From NCBI RefSeq assembly GCF_000513895.2, contig NZ_CP165784.1, positions 496,001-560,000 of the forward strand: a DNA stretch of 64,000 bases, in the 5' to 3' direction. The first letter of the stretch is position 1; each line of letters starts with the position of its first letter. The notes beneath the pieces are model-generated. The model made no database searches and was not told the origin of the DNA. It worked only from the letters and a program-made list of their open reading frames with translations. Below, one piece after another: positions 1 through 9,239 of the stretch. This stretch comes from Ensifer sp. WSM1721. Lineage in GTDB: Bacteria > Pseudomonadota > Alphaproteobacteria > Rhizobiales > Rhizobiaceae. Position numbers and translations under genes: made by a program.

Positions 1-1483
1 GCAATTCTCTCGTGAAAATGAACTCCCGCGGGACCTTGAAGCGCGCGACCTGCGACTGCACATGCGTTGCCAGTGCTTCCGCTTCGATCGGTGCCTCTGC
101 CCGCCTGACCACATAGGCGACCGGCACTTCGCCCCAGCGTGAATCCGGCCGACCGACAACGGCGCATTCCGCGACATCAGGATGCTCCACAAGTACACGC
201 TCGACTTCGGCCGGATAGATGTTTTCTCCGCCGGAAATGATGACGTTCTTTTTGCGATCGCAGACCCAATAATGACCGTCGGTATCGCAGTGCCCGATGT
301 CTCCAGTGCGATACCAGCCGCCGCGCAGCGCCTCACGGGTCGCTTGTTGATCGCCCCAATATTCACAGAAAACATTCGGGCCGCGCACTGCGATTTCGCC
401 GAGGGCGCCCGCCGGCAACTCCTCGCCCGCGTCATCGATGATCATCGCCTCGCAGCATAGGCCCGGAAGGCCGGTGGAGCCATAGCGCGAGATATCACCC
501 CCAAGCCTCGTATAGATGGCGATGGGACACGTTTCTGTGGAGCCATAGACCTGCAGGACCGGTACCCCACGCGCGGCAACGCGTTCGATTAGGGCCTGAG
601 ACACGATCGTCGAGCCGGTTGAAACAGCCTTCAAGGAGGACAGGTCGGCCGTCGACCATCCGGCGTGTTCGGTCAATGTTTGGAGGGCCGTCGGTACCAA
701 TGCCGTAAGCGTTGGCCGATGGTGCTCGATAGCAGCAATAGTCGCGCCTGCCGCAAATCGGGAATGGATAGTGACCATCGCACCATGGTGCAGAGCCGGA
801 GTGGTCTGAATGTTGAGCCCGCCCACGTGAAAGAACGGCAATACCGAGAGCACATGATCTGCCGACGTCAGAGAATGCATGTGCTGACTCATCACCCCGT
901 TCCATAGCAATGCTTCTTGTCGGAGGACCGCGCCTTTCGGACGCCCGGTAGTGCCAGAAGTGTAGACGACCATAAGCGGGCAGCTCAAGTTAGCCTGTGG
1001 ATTGCGGCTATCTCCGCTGCCTTGCGCCAACAGGTTACCCCATGTGCTCCCGCCAGGGGGCGTGAAGTCCAGACCGACGACCGAGGTGTCGGGCAGTGTG
1101 TGTGCCAGATGCGGTAGAAGCGCGTTGAACGTCTGTTCGACCACTAGCACCTTTGCTGCTGCGTTGGATAAGATGAAGAGCTGCTCAGCCGGCGCGAGCC
1201 GCCAATTCAAAGGCAGTAAAATTGCGCCAAGACGCGCACAGGCATAGAGAAGAATTAGATACTCGGGCCGGTTCAGGCTGAGGATGGCGACGCGGTCGCC
1301 TTTAGTGATTCCAAGCTCTTTATTCAGGGCGCGCGCGGCCTGCTCGATGCGTCGGCGCAAAGCGGCGTAGCTCAGGGTGTCGCCTTCGAAATGAATTGCG
1401 GGCTTGTTTGGAGCAAACGCCGCATTGCGGTCAATCAGTGTGCAGAGATCCATTATCACCTATCCCTTCTGTCTGAGCCACAT
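1..1483 (-). CDS. Acyl-CoA synthetase (AMP-dependent ligase), C-terminus beyond window
   Basis: Minus-strand reading frame open from about 1483 down to base 1 with no stop, so the C-terminal end lies outside the window. The translation holds the adenylate-forming enzyme P-loop YTSGTTGRPKG, a YGSTETC motif and YRTGDIG, followed by the hinge and part of the lysine domain. The family activates a carboxylic acid with ATP and CoA to give an acyl-CoA. The most obvious ATG (1455) is in another frame that stops after six codons. The frame in use reaches a GTG at 1481-1483, but the true start could lie further upstream because the frame stays open. Together with the carboxylase operon it suggests activation and carboxylation of an unidentified acid; the substrate cannot be told. 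Confidence 0.85.
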
Positions 1484-1707
1484 GAGACTTTTCCGCGCGG
1501 GCAAGGCCACACAACCCTTCTGGGCGGTTGAGGTTCGGGTAGTCCTTCAGCTTGGCCAGGCCGTCTCCAACTCCTCAATGTGAACCGTTTGCGCACTCAA
1601 TTGCGATGGCAGCTTCGCTTCGGAACACAAAAGTTTGCGGCCGGCCCGGCAATCGGGAGCGAAGTGAAAGGACGTCAAGCATGCAAACACCCTTTCTCGA
1701 GCCCACC

Positions 1708-3105
1708 TTAAGCATTCATGTTGTCCTCGAGGTCTTTTGCCGCCGCCTTCGTCCCCTGCCCCAGTTGAACTTGCAGAGCGGCAATCTCCCTTAACGCTTC
1801 GCTAAGTTCGAGGCGGGTGGGCGCACCCAAGCAAAGGCGAATGCCGCTTTGATCATGTCCGTCCGACAGAGAGACCGCAGGATCGGTGACCATGATCCCG
1901 CGTTCGCGGGCTGCGTTGGCGAGTGCGACCGCCGCAGAGTGGCGCATCGACAGAAACATGTGGAACCCGCTGCCGATCCACGCATCGCTAACCGAGGCGA
2001 AGATCGAAGCTGCTACCTTGTTTCGAACAGCCGCTTCCGCGCTTGTGGTTTTCGAGATGTGTGATGCCACACCATCCTCTATCCATTTGTGTATCACAAG
2101 CCTGGATATCGGAGAGTCAGTTGCACCTTGTGCACGGAGCACGCGCACCAGATTGTCCAGCTGATGAGACGGGGCAATCAGAACACCAAGGCGCAGCCCT
2201 GGTGTGAGCAGCTTCGCGAAGCTGTTTATGTAATAGGTTCGTTCAGGCGCTAAATCGAGAAAGCAAATGCGATCACGTGCAGCGAAGGCTGCGTACACGT
2301 CGTCTTCGATTACCAATATGTCTTGGCGCTGGCAAATAACGGCAATGTCCTTGATCCGTGACCGCGACATCGTCTTGCCGGTTGGATTCTGCGCAGTTGG
2401 GTTGGTGAACAACACAAGGCGCTTCTTCCTCAAAGCGACCTCGCATGCGATCCGCTCGAGGGCGCCTGGTAGAAGGCCTTCTCTATCGGCCCCAACTCCG
2501 AGCAGCTCAATGCCGAGTAAATGTGAAATCCTCACGAGCCCCGGAAACGGCAACTCGTCAGTTGCTAAGCAAATGTCCGGCGCGACCAGTGCGGACAGCA
2601 CCGTCGAAAGAGCATGTTGACCGCCATTGCAAAAGATCATGCGTTCGGCGTCAGCCGAGGCGCAATAGTGCTGAAGCCATCCCGCAACCGCCATACGATG
2701 CTCGAGAGTTCCCTTTGGAAAGGTGCATGCTCCGAAGGAGTTGGCGTCAATGGTCGTCGCAAGCGAGGCCAACGTCCCGCTCAGCAGTTTTTCCGAAATG
2801 ACGTTGGGAGGCACATTTAAACTCAGATCGACCATTTTTCTGGTCGTCAGGATTTTGTTCGTCGAAAACATTCCGCGTCCGTGGAAAGATAAGGCAAGGC
2901 CCTGGCGCGCCAAGAGCCCATAGGCCTTTGTCACCGTGCCCAACCCCACTCCCAGTCGGTAGCTCAAGTCCCTCTGCGCTGGCAGGCGGGATCCGGGAGC
3001 GATTTTGCCATTGACCAGATCCTCCGCGATTGCGGCCGCCAGGCGCTGGTACACTGGCTCATCGCCGGGTGCGATCCAAGGCTCCCAAGGTGATTTCATC
3101 AGCAT
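1708..3105 (-). CDS. MocR-type regulator (GntR HTH + PLP aminotransferase-like domain)
   Basis: An N-terminal winged helix (residues about 15-80, ending in GLGTVTKAYGLLARQG) is followed by a full fold-type I aminotransferase domain with the PLP lysine in NSFAKLLTPG. This is the MocR/GntR architecture: a DNA-binding regulator that senses an amino acid or amine through PLP. The open frame extends to 3189, but the extra 28 residues look non-coding, and MLMKSPWEPW at 3105 or MKSPWEP at 3099 starts where family members start. It is divergent from the carboxylase operon, the usual arrangement for a MocR protein and its target, and four GTGT half-sites lie just upstream of it. Confidence 0.88.
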   Translation of the reverse strand: MLMKSPWEPWIAPGDEPVYQRLAAAIAEDLVNGKIAPGSRLPAQRDLSYRLGVGLGTVTKAYGLLARQGLALSFHGRGMFSTNKILTTRKMVDLSLNVPPNVISEKLLSGTLASLATTIDANSFGACTFPKGTLEHRMAVAGWLQHYCASADAERMIFCNGGQHALSTVLSALVAPDICLATDELPFPGLVRISHLLGIELLGVGADREGLLPGALERIACEVALRKKRLVLFTNPTAQNPTGKTMSRSRIKDIAVICQRQDILVIEDDVYAAFAARDRICFLDLAPERTYYINSFAKLLTPGLRLGVLIAPSHQLDNLVRVLRAQGATDSPISRLVIHKWIEDGVASHISKTTSAEAAVRNKVAASIFASVSDAWIGSGFHMFLSMRHSAAVALANAARERGIMVTDPAVSLSDGHDQSGIRLCLGAPTRLELSEALREIAALQVQLGQGTKAAAKDLEDNMNA

Positions 3106-3121
3106 GCAGATACCCCAAAAA

Positions 3122-3168
3122 GTGTCACGCGACACAATAAGTGTGGCGCTATAGTGTCTTCCAGTGTA
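3122..3168. promoter_or_regulatory. Repeated GTGT half-sites upstream of the MocR gene, likely operator
   Basis: Four GTGT half-sites start at 3122, 3141, 3154 and 3164. The first forms an inverted repeat, GTGTC-ACGC-GACAC (3122-3135). The block sits 17-60 bases upstream of the regulator start and on the side facing the divergent carboxylase operon. MocR proteins commonly bind repeated half-sites in such intergenic regions, so an autoregulatory and/or operon-controlling operator is a reasonable inference. Confidence 0.45.
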
Positions 3169-3727
3169 GCTTCCGCAGTTGGTTCGCAAGTACCGAAGAG
3201 TATCATGGAGATTAGGCGCGATTTAGTAGATAACCACTTGCTGCCTCTGTGGCGGATAACGACGCATTTGTCAGACAACACTACTAAAACAATGGCGTAA
3301 AAGGCAACATGATTTCGGCTATCAGTCTACAAACGACTTTCATCACGTCGGCTATCTCGGACTTCGCTGATATTATACTAAATAGCTCGATGTTTCGAGG
3401 TGGTGATGGTGGTCTGAAATTAGGAGTGGAGCTGGCATTCGCCTCGCTTTCGATGCCTCGGGTGCCACCGGAGAGAAGGTTCAAGCCATGCAGGTCGCGT
3501 GAAAAAACGCATGCGGAATGGCACCCACGGAACAGGCGCGCTCCGTCTCTGCCGTCCACCTGCCCATCATGGAGACCATTACGCCAACGCCAACATAAAG
3601 TGTCGCATCCAAGTGGATTTCGTTGCGAACGCTAATGAGCCACTGCCGCTCCGCAACGATCACCGGCCGGCTCCGGTTTGCTGCTGCCGCCAGATGACGC
3701 TACCTCGGCCATCAAAGCATCGACCAC
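3169..3727. other. Divergent intergenic region, no convincing gene
   Basis: About 560 bases between the MocR gene and the small ORF in front of the carboxylase. The open frames in both directions have no recognisable protein features or ribosome sites. A GG-N10-GC element at 3434-3447 loosely resembles a sigma54 promoter but is about 300 bases from the first start codon. Promoters for the carboxylase operon should lie here. Confidence 0.5.
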
Positions 3728-3742
3728 AAGGAGGTTCTGACA

Positions 3743-3865
3743 ATGCGGGATTACTTTCTAATTCGCTCCATGGGAGATTTGCAGGCCGTGATACGGGAGA
3801 TTGAGGGCACTACAAAACGCGCGCAAAAACGGATGCTCATCTCAGCTCTAAACTTAGACAAATAG
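3743..3865 (+). CDS. 40-residue small protein leading the carboxylase operon
   Basis: The ATG at 3743 has an excellent ribosome site, AAGGAGG at 3728-3734, eight bases upstream. The frame reads MRDYFLIRSMGDLQAVIREI and ends at the TAG at 3863-3865, four bases before the biotin carboxylase ATG. The peptide is basic at its C-terminal half and has no membrane segment or known motif. The strong SD and tight spacing argue for real translation, either as a small accessory protein or as a translational leader for the carboxylase gene, which has no comparable SD of its own. I do not recognise a family. Confidence 0.6.
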   Translation: MRDYFLIRSMGDLQAVIREIEGTTKRAQKRMLISALNLDK

Positions 3866-3869
3866 GCGA

Positions 3870-5348
3870 ATGCGAAAATTGCCCTTCGATACAGTTCTGA
3901 TTGCCAATAGAGGCGAGATAGCCGTACGCATCATCAAGACCCTGCGCGAGCTGGAACTGCGCTCCGCAATTGTCTACCATGATCACGACGCGGGAGCGCC
4001 GGCCGTCTCAATGGCCGACATGGCGATTGCCGTAAGCGGTCGCACGCCAGTCGCGGCCTATCTTGATACCGCACAAATCATCGCTGCCGGCCGAAAGGCG
4101 AACGTCGGGGCGATTCACCCAGGCTATGGATTCCTTGCAGAGAATGCAGAGTTCGCGAGGGCAGTGGTCGAGTCTGGGTTCGCCTTCGTCGGGCCCACTC
4201 CTGAGATCATCCAATTGATGGGCGATAAGATCCGGGCCCGCTACTTCGTTCAGCGTAACGGATTTCCCGTCGTGCCGTCAGCGATCGAAGAAGATGACCC
4301 GGCATCGTTCATCCAGAGAGCGCGATCCATTGGAGGGCCTTTGCTCGTAAAAGCATCGGCCGGCGGGGGCGGTAAGGGCATGCGGATCGTCCGCGACCTC
4401 GATACCTTGGAAAACGCTATTGCGCAGGCACGCAGTGAGGCGCAGCGCTACTTCGGGGATGGTCGGCTCTACATCGAACGATATATCGAAAAGCCGCGAC
4501 ATATCGAAGTGCAGGTGCTCGGCGACTCCTTCGGAAAAGTCGTTCATTTGTTCGAGCGGGAATGCTCGGTGCAGCGCAGATTTCAGAAGGTCATAGAGGA
4601 GGCGCCCGCGTCAACGCTTTCCCCGGGGTTGCGCGAGAGAATCTGCGCAACTGCCGCCGACATCGCTCGAGCCGCTAACTATCGAAATGCAGGCACTGTG
4701 GAATTCATTGTTCATGGAGGAGAGTTCTATTTCCTCGAGATGAATACGCGCCTGCAGGTGGAGCATCCCGTCACCGAAATGATCACTGGCATCGATATTG
4801 TTGCCGAGCAGCTCTATGTCGCTGGAGGCCATGAGCTTAGATTTTCACAGCCAGACATCGTCTCGACAGGACACGCAATCGAAGCGAGGGTATATGCTGA
4901 ATCTCCTGAACGCGGCTTTTCTCCTACGACGGGGAAGGTACTGGTGCTCGATTATCCTGGCGGTAAGGACCTACGGACAGACAGTGGCATCTCGCAAGGC
5001 CAGCAGATAACGACAGCCTTCGATTCACTCTTGGTAAAGGTGATCGGACATTCGCCGACGCGCAATGAGGCTGCGCTAAAGGTCGAACGCGCGATGCGGG
5101 AGTTGGTGCTCCTCGGCTGCGAAACAAACGCGAGCTTTCTCGCGCGCGTCCTTGCGGACGAGCAATTTCTAAGGGGACAGATCCATACTGGATATCTCGA
5201 CGAAAATCCGCAGCTGACCGCTGGCGACTCCGCGTCCGACTTGTCGACCTTCCTCGCAGCCGCCGCTCTCCTGACGCGACCAGTCCGAGATTCGGCAGAT
5301 GCCGTACCTGAGCTTCACGCCTCCTTGGGCGGCTGGAGAAACGCGTGA
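3870..5348 (+). CDS. Biotin carboxylase subunit of an acyl-CoA carboxylase
   Basis: 492 residues, typical for a stand-alone AccC-type subunit. It has the N-terminal LIANRGEIAVRI, the HPGYGFLAEN loop, the glycine-rich ATP loop KASAGGGGKGM, and the catalytic region FLEMNTRLQVEHPVTE with the ERECSVQRRFQK segment. It carboxylates biotin on the carrier protein encoded next, using ATP and bicarbonate. The GTGA junction with the carrier gene shows translational coupling. The organism presumably has housekeeping accC elsewhere, so this copy most likely serves a dedicated acyl-CoA substrate. Confidence 0.93.
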   Translation: MRKLPFDTVLIANRGEIAVRIIKTLRELELRSAIVYHDHDAGAPAVSMADMAIAVSGRTPVAAYLDTAQIIAAGRKANVGAIHPGYGFLAENAEFARAVVESGFAFVGPTPEIIQLMGDKIRARYFVQRNGFPVVPSAIEEDDPASFIQRARSIGGPLLVKASAGGGGKGMRIVRDLDTLENAIAQARSEAQRYFGDGRLYIERYIEKPRHIEVQVLGDSFGKVVHLFERECSVQRRFQKVIEEAPASTLSPGLRERICATAADIARAANYRNAGTVEFIVHGGEFYFLEMNTRLQVEHPVTEMITGIDIVAEQLYVAGGHELRFSQPDIVSTGHAIEARVYAESPERGFSPTTGKVLVLDYPGGKDLRTDSGISQGQQITTAFDSLLVKVIGHSPTRNEAALKVERAMRELVLLGCETNASFLARVLADEQFLRGQIHTGYLDENPQLTAGDSASDLSTFLAAAALLTRPVRDSADAVPELHASLGGWRNA

Positions 5349-5848
5349 ATCACGTATTCGAGCTTGAAGGTGCAGATTATCAGTTGTGGCTTTCACGCTA
5401 TCAGCAGGGATATCGGCTGCATTTGGGCGACGAGGTACTCGCACCGCTCGACTTCTCCCAGCAAGGCGACTGCAGCGGCCTTCTTACCATTGCGGGCGCA
5501 AGCGAGCCGGTCAGGTTCGCCATCGATGGCAGCACGATTCATCTGCACATTCGCGGCAGAACGCGCATTCTGCGCTACCGAGACCCATTGTCAGCCCATG
5601 CTCTCGTGAACGAGAATGGAGGTCTTCTCGTGGCGCGCGCGCCGATGCCAGGCGTCGTCGTTAAGACGTCGGTTTTGCCTGGCGACGCGATTTCCGCAGG
5701 CACCGCGCTGATGGTGATCGAGAGCATGAAGCTGGAAAGCGTCATACGCTCCTCACAGGACGGTGTGGTCGACCGAATTCACTTCAACGAAGGCGAGAGC
5801 TTCGAGCATGGCGCCGTACTAGTTACGATCACAGAGGAAGGGCATTGA
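5345..5848 (+). CDS. Biotin carboxyl carrier protein of the acyl-CoA carboxylase
   Basis: 167 residues starting at a GTG that overlaps the biotin carboxylase stop (GTGA, 5345-5348). The C-terminal half is a biotinyl domain with APMPGVV and the biotinylation motif VIESMKLES; the lysine after the methionine is the attachment site. The N-terminal half resembles the linker region found in the alpha subunits of methylcrotonyl- or propionyl-CoA carboxylases, as if the usual fused alpha chain were split into two genes here. Confidence 0.9.
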   Translation: MNHVFELEGADYQLWLSRYQQGYRLHLGDEVLAPLDFSQQGDCSGLLTIAGASEPVRFAIDGSTIHLHIRGRTRILRYRDPLSAHALVNENGGLLVARAPMPGVVVKTSVLPGDAISAGTALMVIESMKLESVIRSSQDGVVDRIHFNEGESFEHGAVLVTITEEGH

Positions 5849-5849
5849 G

Positions 5850-7457
5850 ATGCAGCGCCTCGCTTCTCTCATCGACGTGAACTCACAAGAATTTCGCCTC
5901 AACGAGCTCCACAACAGACGACTTGCGGACGAATTAAAGGAGCGCCAGCGTGCGGTCCGTTTCAATCGTCCCGAGCGTGACCGCGAGCGCCTGGGGCGAC
6001 AAAACAAGCTCTTTGTTCGTGACAGGGTCGAGGCATTGCTCGATCCAGAAACTCCTTTCCTCGAACTTTCTACACTGGCTGCGAACGAGGCTTACAACGG
6101 GGATGTGCCAAGCGCAGCGCAAGTCGTCGGTATCGGCATTGTAGCGGGACGCGAGGTGATAGTTCACGCAGATGACTCGAGCGTAAAGGGTGGAGCGTGG
6201 TATCCGCTGTCGGTCAAGAAGATCGTCCGATCCTTGGATATAGCAATCGAAAATCGTCTGCCAGTCGTTCATCTTTGCGACTGTGGCGGTGGATTTCTGC
6301 CTCTGCAGGCGGAGTTCTTCGCGGATCGCCATCATGCGGGCAGAATCTTCCGCAACCAATCCATTCTCTCGAAGATGGGCGTGCCGCAGGTGGCCCTCGT
6401 GATGGGACATTGCATTGCGGGAGGGGCTCTCGTTCCTGCGCTTAGCGAGTACAATGTTATCGTCCAGGGAAGCGGTGCGATATTTCTCGGCGGTCCATCG
6501 ATTGTTAAAGTTGCGACTGGCCAGCACGTGTCTGTCGACGAGCTCGGCGGTGCTGACATGCAAACCAGTGTATCGGGAACAGCCGACTATGTCGCGGGTT
6601 CAGAGATGCACGGGATCGCGATTGCCCGCGACATAGTCGGCCGTATCAATCGTCCTGAAAAAGTCTCGATCGATCGAGTCGCTCCCGAGCCGCCCGCCTA
6701 TGATGCGTCGGAGCTATACGGCATAATTCCAAGAGATCCTCGAGTGCACTTTGATATGCGGGAGATTCTCGCGCGCTTGGTCGATGGCAGCAGGTTCCAT
6801 GAATACAAGCCACGCTACGGCCGATCTCTGGTGTGCGGATACGCCCGCCTTCATGGATACCAAATCGGTGTTCTGGCGAACAATGGCGTGCTGTTCGACG
6901 ACAGTGCGCTGAAGGGAGCTCATTTCATCCAGTTGTGCGATGTGAATCGGACGCCGCTGCTGTTCTTGCAGAATATCACCGGCTTCATGGTTGGCAGCGA
7001 ATATGAGCGGCGTGGCATCACCAAAAGTGGGGCCAAGCTACTCATGGCCGTGTCTGGAGCGGCGGTGCCCAAATTCACGGTCATTTGTAGCCATTCTCAC
7101 GGTGCGGGAACATTCGCTATGGCAGGGCGCGCTTTCGATCCGCGTTTTCTGTTCACCTGGCCGCAGGCTCAGATTTCGGCCATGGGTGCCGATGAGGCGA
7201 CGCGAGTGCTTACGGATGTCAAGGCAAAGCAACTGGCGGTCGACGGTAGGCGCTTATCGGCGCAGGATTACGAGGCCACCAGGCAGTCGATTTTGGAAGA
7301 ATATAGGGAGCGATCGAGCGCATACTACGCAACGTCCGAGATCTGGGACGACGGGATTCTTGATCCTGTCGACACCAGAACGGCGCTCGCAATCGCCGTG
7401 AGCGCTTCGCTCAATGCTCCCCTCGAAACGCCACATTATGGCATCTTTAGAATGTAG
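5850..7457 (+). CDS. Carboxyltransferase subunit (methylcrotonyl/propionyl-CoA type)
   Basis: 535 residues with both crotonase-like halves of the beta subunit: VVHLCDCGGGFLP and MGHCIAGGALVPALSEY in the N-terminal half, NITGFMVGSEYERRGI and CSHSHGAGTFAMAGRAF in the C-terminal half. The family moves carboxyl from biotin to an acyl-CoA. The overall pattern fits methylcrotonyl-CoA carboxylase beta better than AccA/AccD, which are two separate chains. It begins two bases after the carrier gene stop. Biotin carboxylase, carrier and transferase are all present and intact, so the enzyme should be functional. The substrate is unknown. Confidence 0.9.
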   Translation: MQRLASLIDVNSQEFRLNELHNRRLADELKERQRAVRFNRPERDRERLGRQNKLFVRDRVEALLDPETPFLELSTLAANEAYNGDVPSAAQVVGIGIVAGREVIVHADDSSVKGGAWYPLSVKKIVRSLDIAIENRLPVVHLCDCGGGFLPLQAEFFADRHHAGRIFRNQSILSKMGVPQVALVMGHCIAGGALVPALSEYNVIVQGSGAIFLGGPSIVKVATGQHVSVDELGGADMQTSVSGTADYVAGSEMHGIAIARDIVGRINRPEKVSIDRVAPEPPAYDASELYGIIPRDPRVHFDMREILARLVDGSRFHEYKPRYGRSLVCGYARLHGYQIGVLANNGVLFDDSALKGAHFIQLCDVNRTPLLFLQNITGFMVGSEYERRGITKSGAKLLMAVSGAAVPKFTVICSHSHGAGTFAMAGRAFDPRFLFTWPQAQISAMGADEATRVLTDVKAKQLAVDGRRLSAQDYEATRQSILEEYRERSSAYYATSEIWDDGILDPVDTRTALAIAVSASLNAPLETPHYGIFRM

Positions 7458-7509
7458 TGGGGCTCCCCTGTCGGCCTTCCTTCTGATCGAAAAATATGCG
7501 CGGACGGAT

Positions 7510-8140
7510 CTAAGTGATAGAGGGCGCAGGGGAGTCGGCAAACTTGGCATTGAAAACCCAGTAAAGCGTATTTCCAAGCATCAGGCCCGCTCCGGGATCA
7601 CCATCGCTGGCGCGGATAATGGCGAGCGCTTCTTCAGCCGTCATCCGCTCCGGTTCAAGCATCCGCCTTTCCGGCGGAACCGGTCCTCTAAAGCGGCCCT
7701 CCCCCAAATTGGTGGCGATCAGCGGCTCGGACTTTCCGGCCTCGATGCGCGCCAGCGCTTCCATGACGCAGGCGACCGCCGCGTGCGTGACCTCGTGCCG
7801 GTAGAGGCTCGATTTCGTCGCGGCCCGCATGGCAAATTCACGCCACGCCCCAGCGGCTTTCGCCATCGAGAATCGCCCAATCGAGCGCGTTCGGCCCCTT
7901 GTCGCCGCGAATGCCGGGATGAACGACGAGGGTTCGCACCCTTTGCAAGACATCCGCCGGGATCGCCCGTTTCAAGAACGGCGCGACGATCAAGTCCAGC
8001 TGAAAACGCGCCACAGCCTGCCGTGTCAGGTCGTCGTGGATATCGAGTTCGACATTGACGGCATGGCCAAGCTCCCTGAGATCGACATGAAGCCGCTGGG
8101 AAAGCGAGTTGAATGTGTGGCATAAAAGCAGGGTGCGCAT
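7510..8140 (-). pseudogene. hypX: hypX/hoxX relic (hydrogenase maturation, CO-ligand synthesis)
   Basis: The first piece (8140 down to 7838) reads MRTLLLCHTFNSLSQRLHV and APFLKRAIP, then VHPGIRGDKGPNALDWAIL, the formyltransferase-like N-terminus of HypX. It stops just after a missing stretch of roughly fifteen codons. The reading then continues in another frame as EFAMRAATKSSLYRHEVT and ends at 7510. The whole enoyl-CoA hydratase-like second half is absent. HypX makes the CO ligand of the [NiFe] hydrogenase active site under oxic conditions. The gene is dead by internal deletion, frameshift and C-terminal loss. It follows hypE directly, as in intact hup/hyp clusters. Confidence 0.8.
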
Positions 8141-8149
8141 GGGTCTGTT

Positions 8150-9205
8150 TCAGCAGATACGCGGCAAGTGTTCGCCCGCAAGCCAATCGACGATGCGGCC
8201 GCCGCCGAAGGCGGTCTCCATCTGCACGAGACAATGTGGGTCCTCGACAACATGGCCGATGATCGCCGCTTCCCGGCCGAGCGGATGGGCGCGCATCGCA
8301 GCCAGCACCGCCTCAGCCATATCGGGAGCGACGATGGCCACAAGTTTGCCCTCGTTGGCGACGTTCAGCGGATCAAGGCCGAGGAATTCGCAAGCGCCCG
8401 CCACTTCTGGCTTCAGCGGAATTTTTTCCTCGTCGATCCGGAAGCCGACCGTCGATTGATGAGCGATTTCATTGAGCGTCGCCGCAATGCCGCCGCGCGT
8501 CGGATCGCGCATCAGCCGGATCGACCGCCCGCCGACCTTGACCATTGCGGCCGTCAGCGTGTGCAGCGAAGCGGTATCGGACAAGATATCCGTTTCGAAC
8601 TCCAGATTTTCGCGTTTCGACATCACCGCGACGCCGTGGTCGCCGATCGTGCCGGAGACGATCACCGCATCGCCGGGACAGGCGGCGTTGGAGCGCATGT
8701 CGATGCCCTCCGGCAAAATCCCCACGCCCGCCGTCGAAATGAACACGCCGTCGGCCTTGCCACGCTCCACCACCTTGGTGTCGCCGGTAATGATCGGCAC
8801 CCCCGCTTCGCGCGAGGCCGCCCCCATGGTTTCGGCGATCTTGTCGAGATCGGCAAGCGGAAAGCCCTCTTCGATGATGAAGCTTGCCGAGAGATAAAGC
8901 GGCCTTGCGCCCGACATGGCGATGTCGTTGGTCGTGCCGTGGACCGCGAGCGAGCCGATATTGCCGCCGGGAAAGAAGAGCGGCGAGACGACATAGCCGT
9001 CCGTGGTCATCACCATGCGGCCCGCAGGCACGGCGAAAGCCGACTGGTCGTTGCCGGCGCGCAGCCAGGCATTGTCGAACGCCTTGTGGAATATGTCCTC
9101 GATCAACTGGCCCATGGCCCGTCCGCCGGCGCCGTGCGAAAGGTCCACGCGGCCGTTCTTCAGGTCGAGCTTGCGCTTTGCGGGCTTGGTCACAGCCATG
9201 TTCAT
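8150..9205 (-). CDS. hypE: HypE, hydrogenase maturation carbamoyl dehydratase
   Basis: 351 residues, full length. It has DLSHGAGGRAMGQLIEDIF near the start, the ATP-binding DPTRGGIAATLNEIA, and the invariant C-terminal PRIC, whose last cysteine carries the thiocarbamate converted to thiocyanate for the Fe-CN ligands. The open frame continues upstream to 9394, but the ATG at 9203-9205 has a GGAGG site eight bases away and matches the family start. It is the only intact gene of a hypD-hypE-hypX relic, so it probably has no working pathway here unless partners are encoded elsewhere. Confidence 0.92.
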   Translation of the reverse strand: MNMAVTKPAKRKLDLKNGRVDLSHGAGGRAMGQLIEDIFHKAFDNAWLRAGNDQSAFAVPAGRMVMTTDGYVVSPLFFPGGNIGSLAVHGTTNDIAMSGARPLYLSASFIIEEGFPLADLDKIAETMGAASREAGVPIITGDTKVVERGKADGVFISTAGVGILPEGIDMRSNAACPGDAVIVSGTIGDHGVAVMSKRENLEFETDILSDTASLHTLTAAMVKVGGRSIRLMRDPTRGGIAATLNEIAHQSTVGFRIDEEKIPLKPEVAGACEFLGLDPLNVANEGKLVAIVAPDMAEAVLAAMRAHPLGREAAIIGHVVEDPHCLVQMETAFGGGRIVDWLAGEHLPRIC

Positions 9206-9239
9206 GCCACGATCCTCCCGGCATCCCTTTGTTTGTTTT

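Noticed and set aside
3433..3448. A sigma54-like element before the carboxylase operon
   Set aside because: GG-N10-GC spacing is present but the flanks match poorly and it is about 300 bases from the first start codon.
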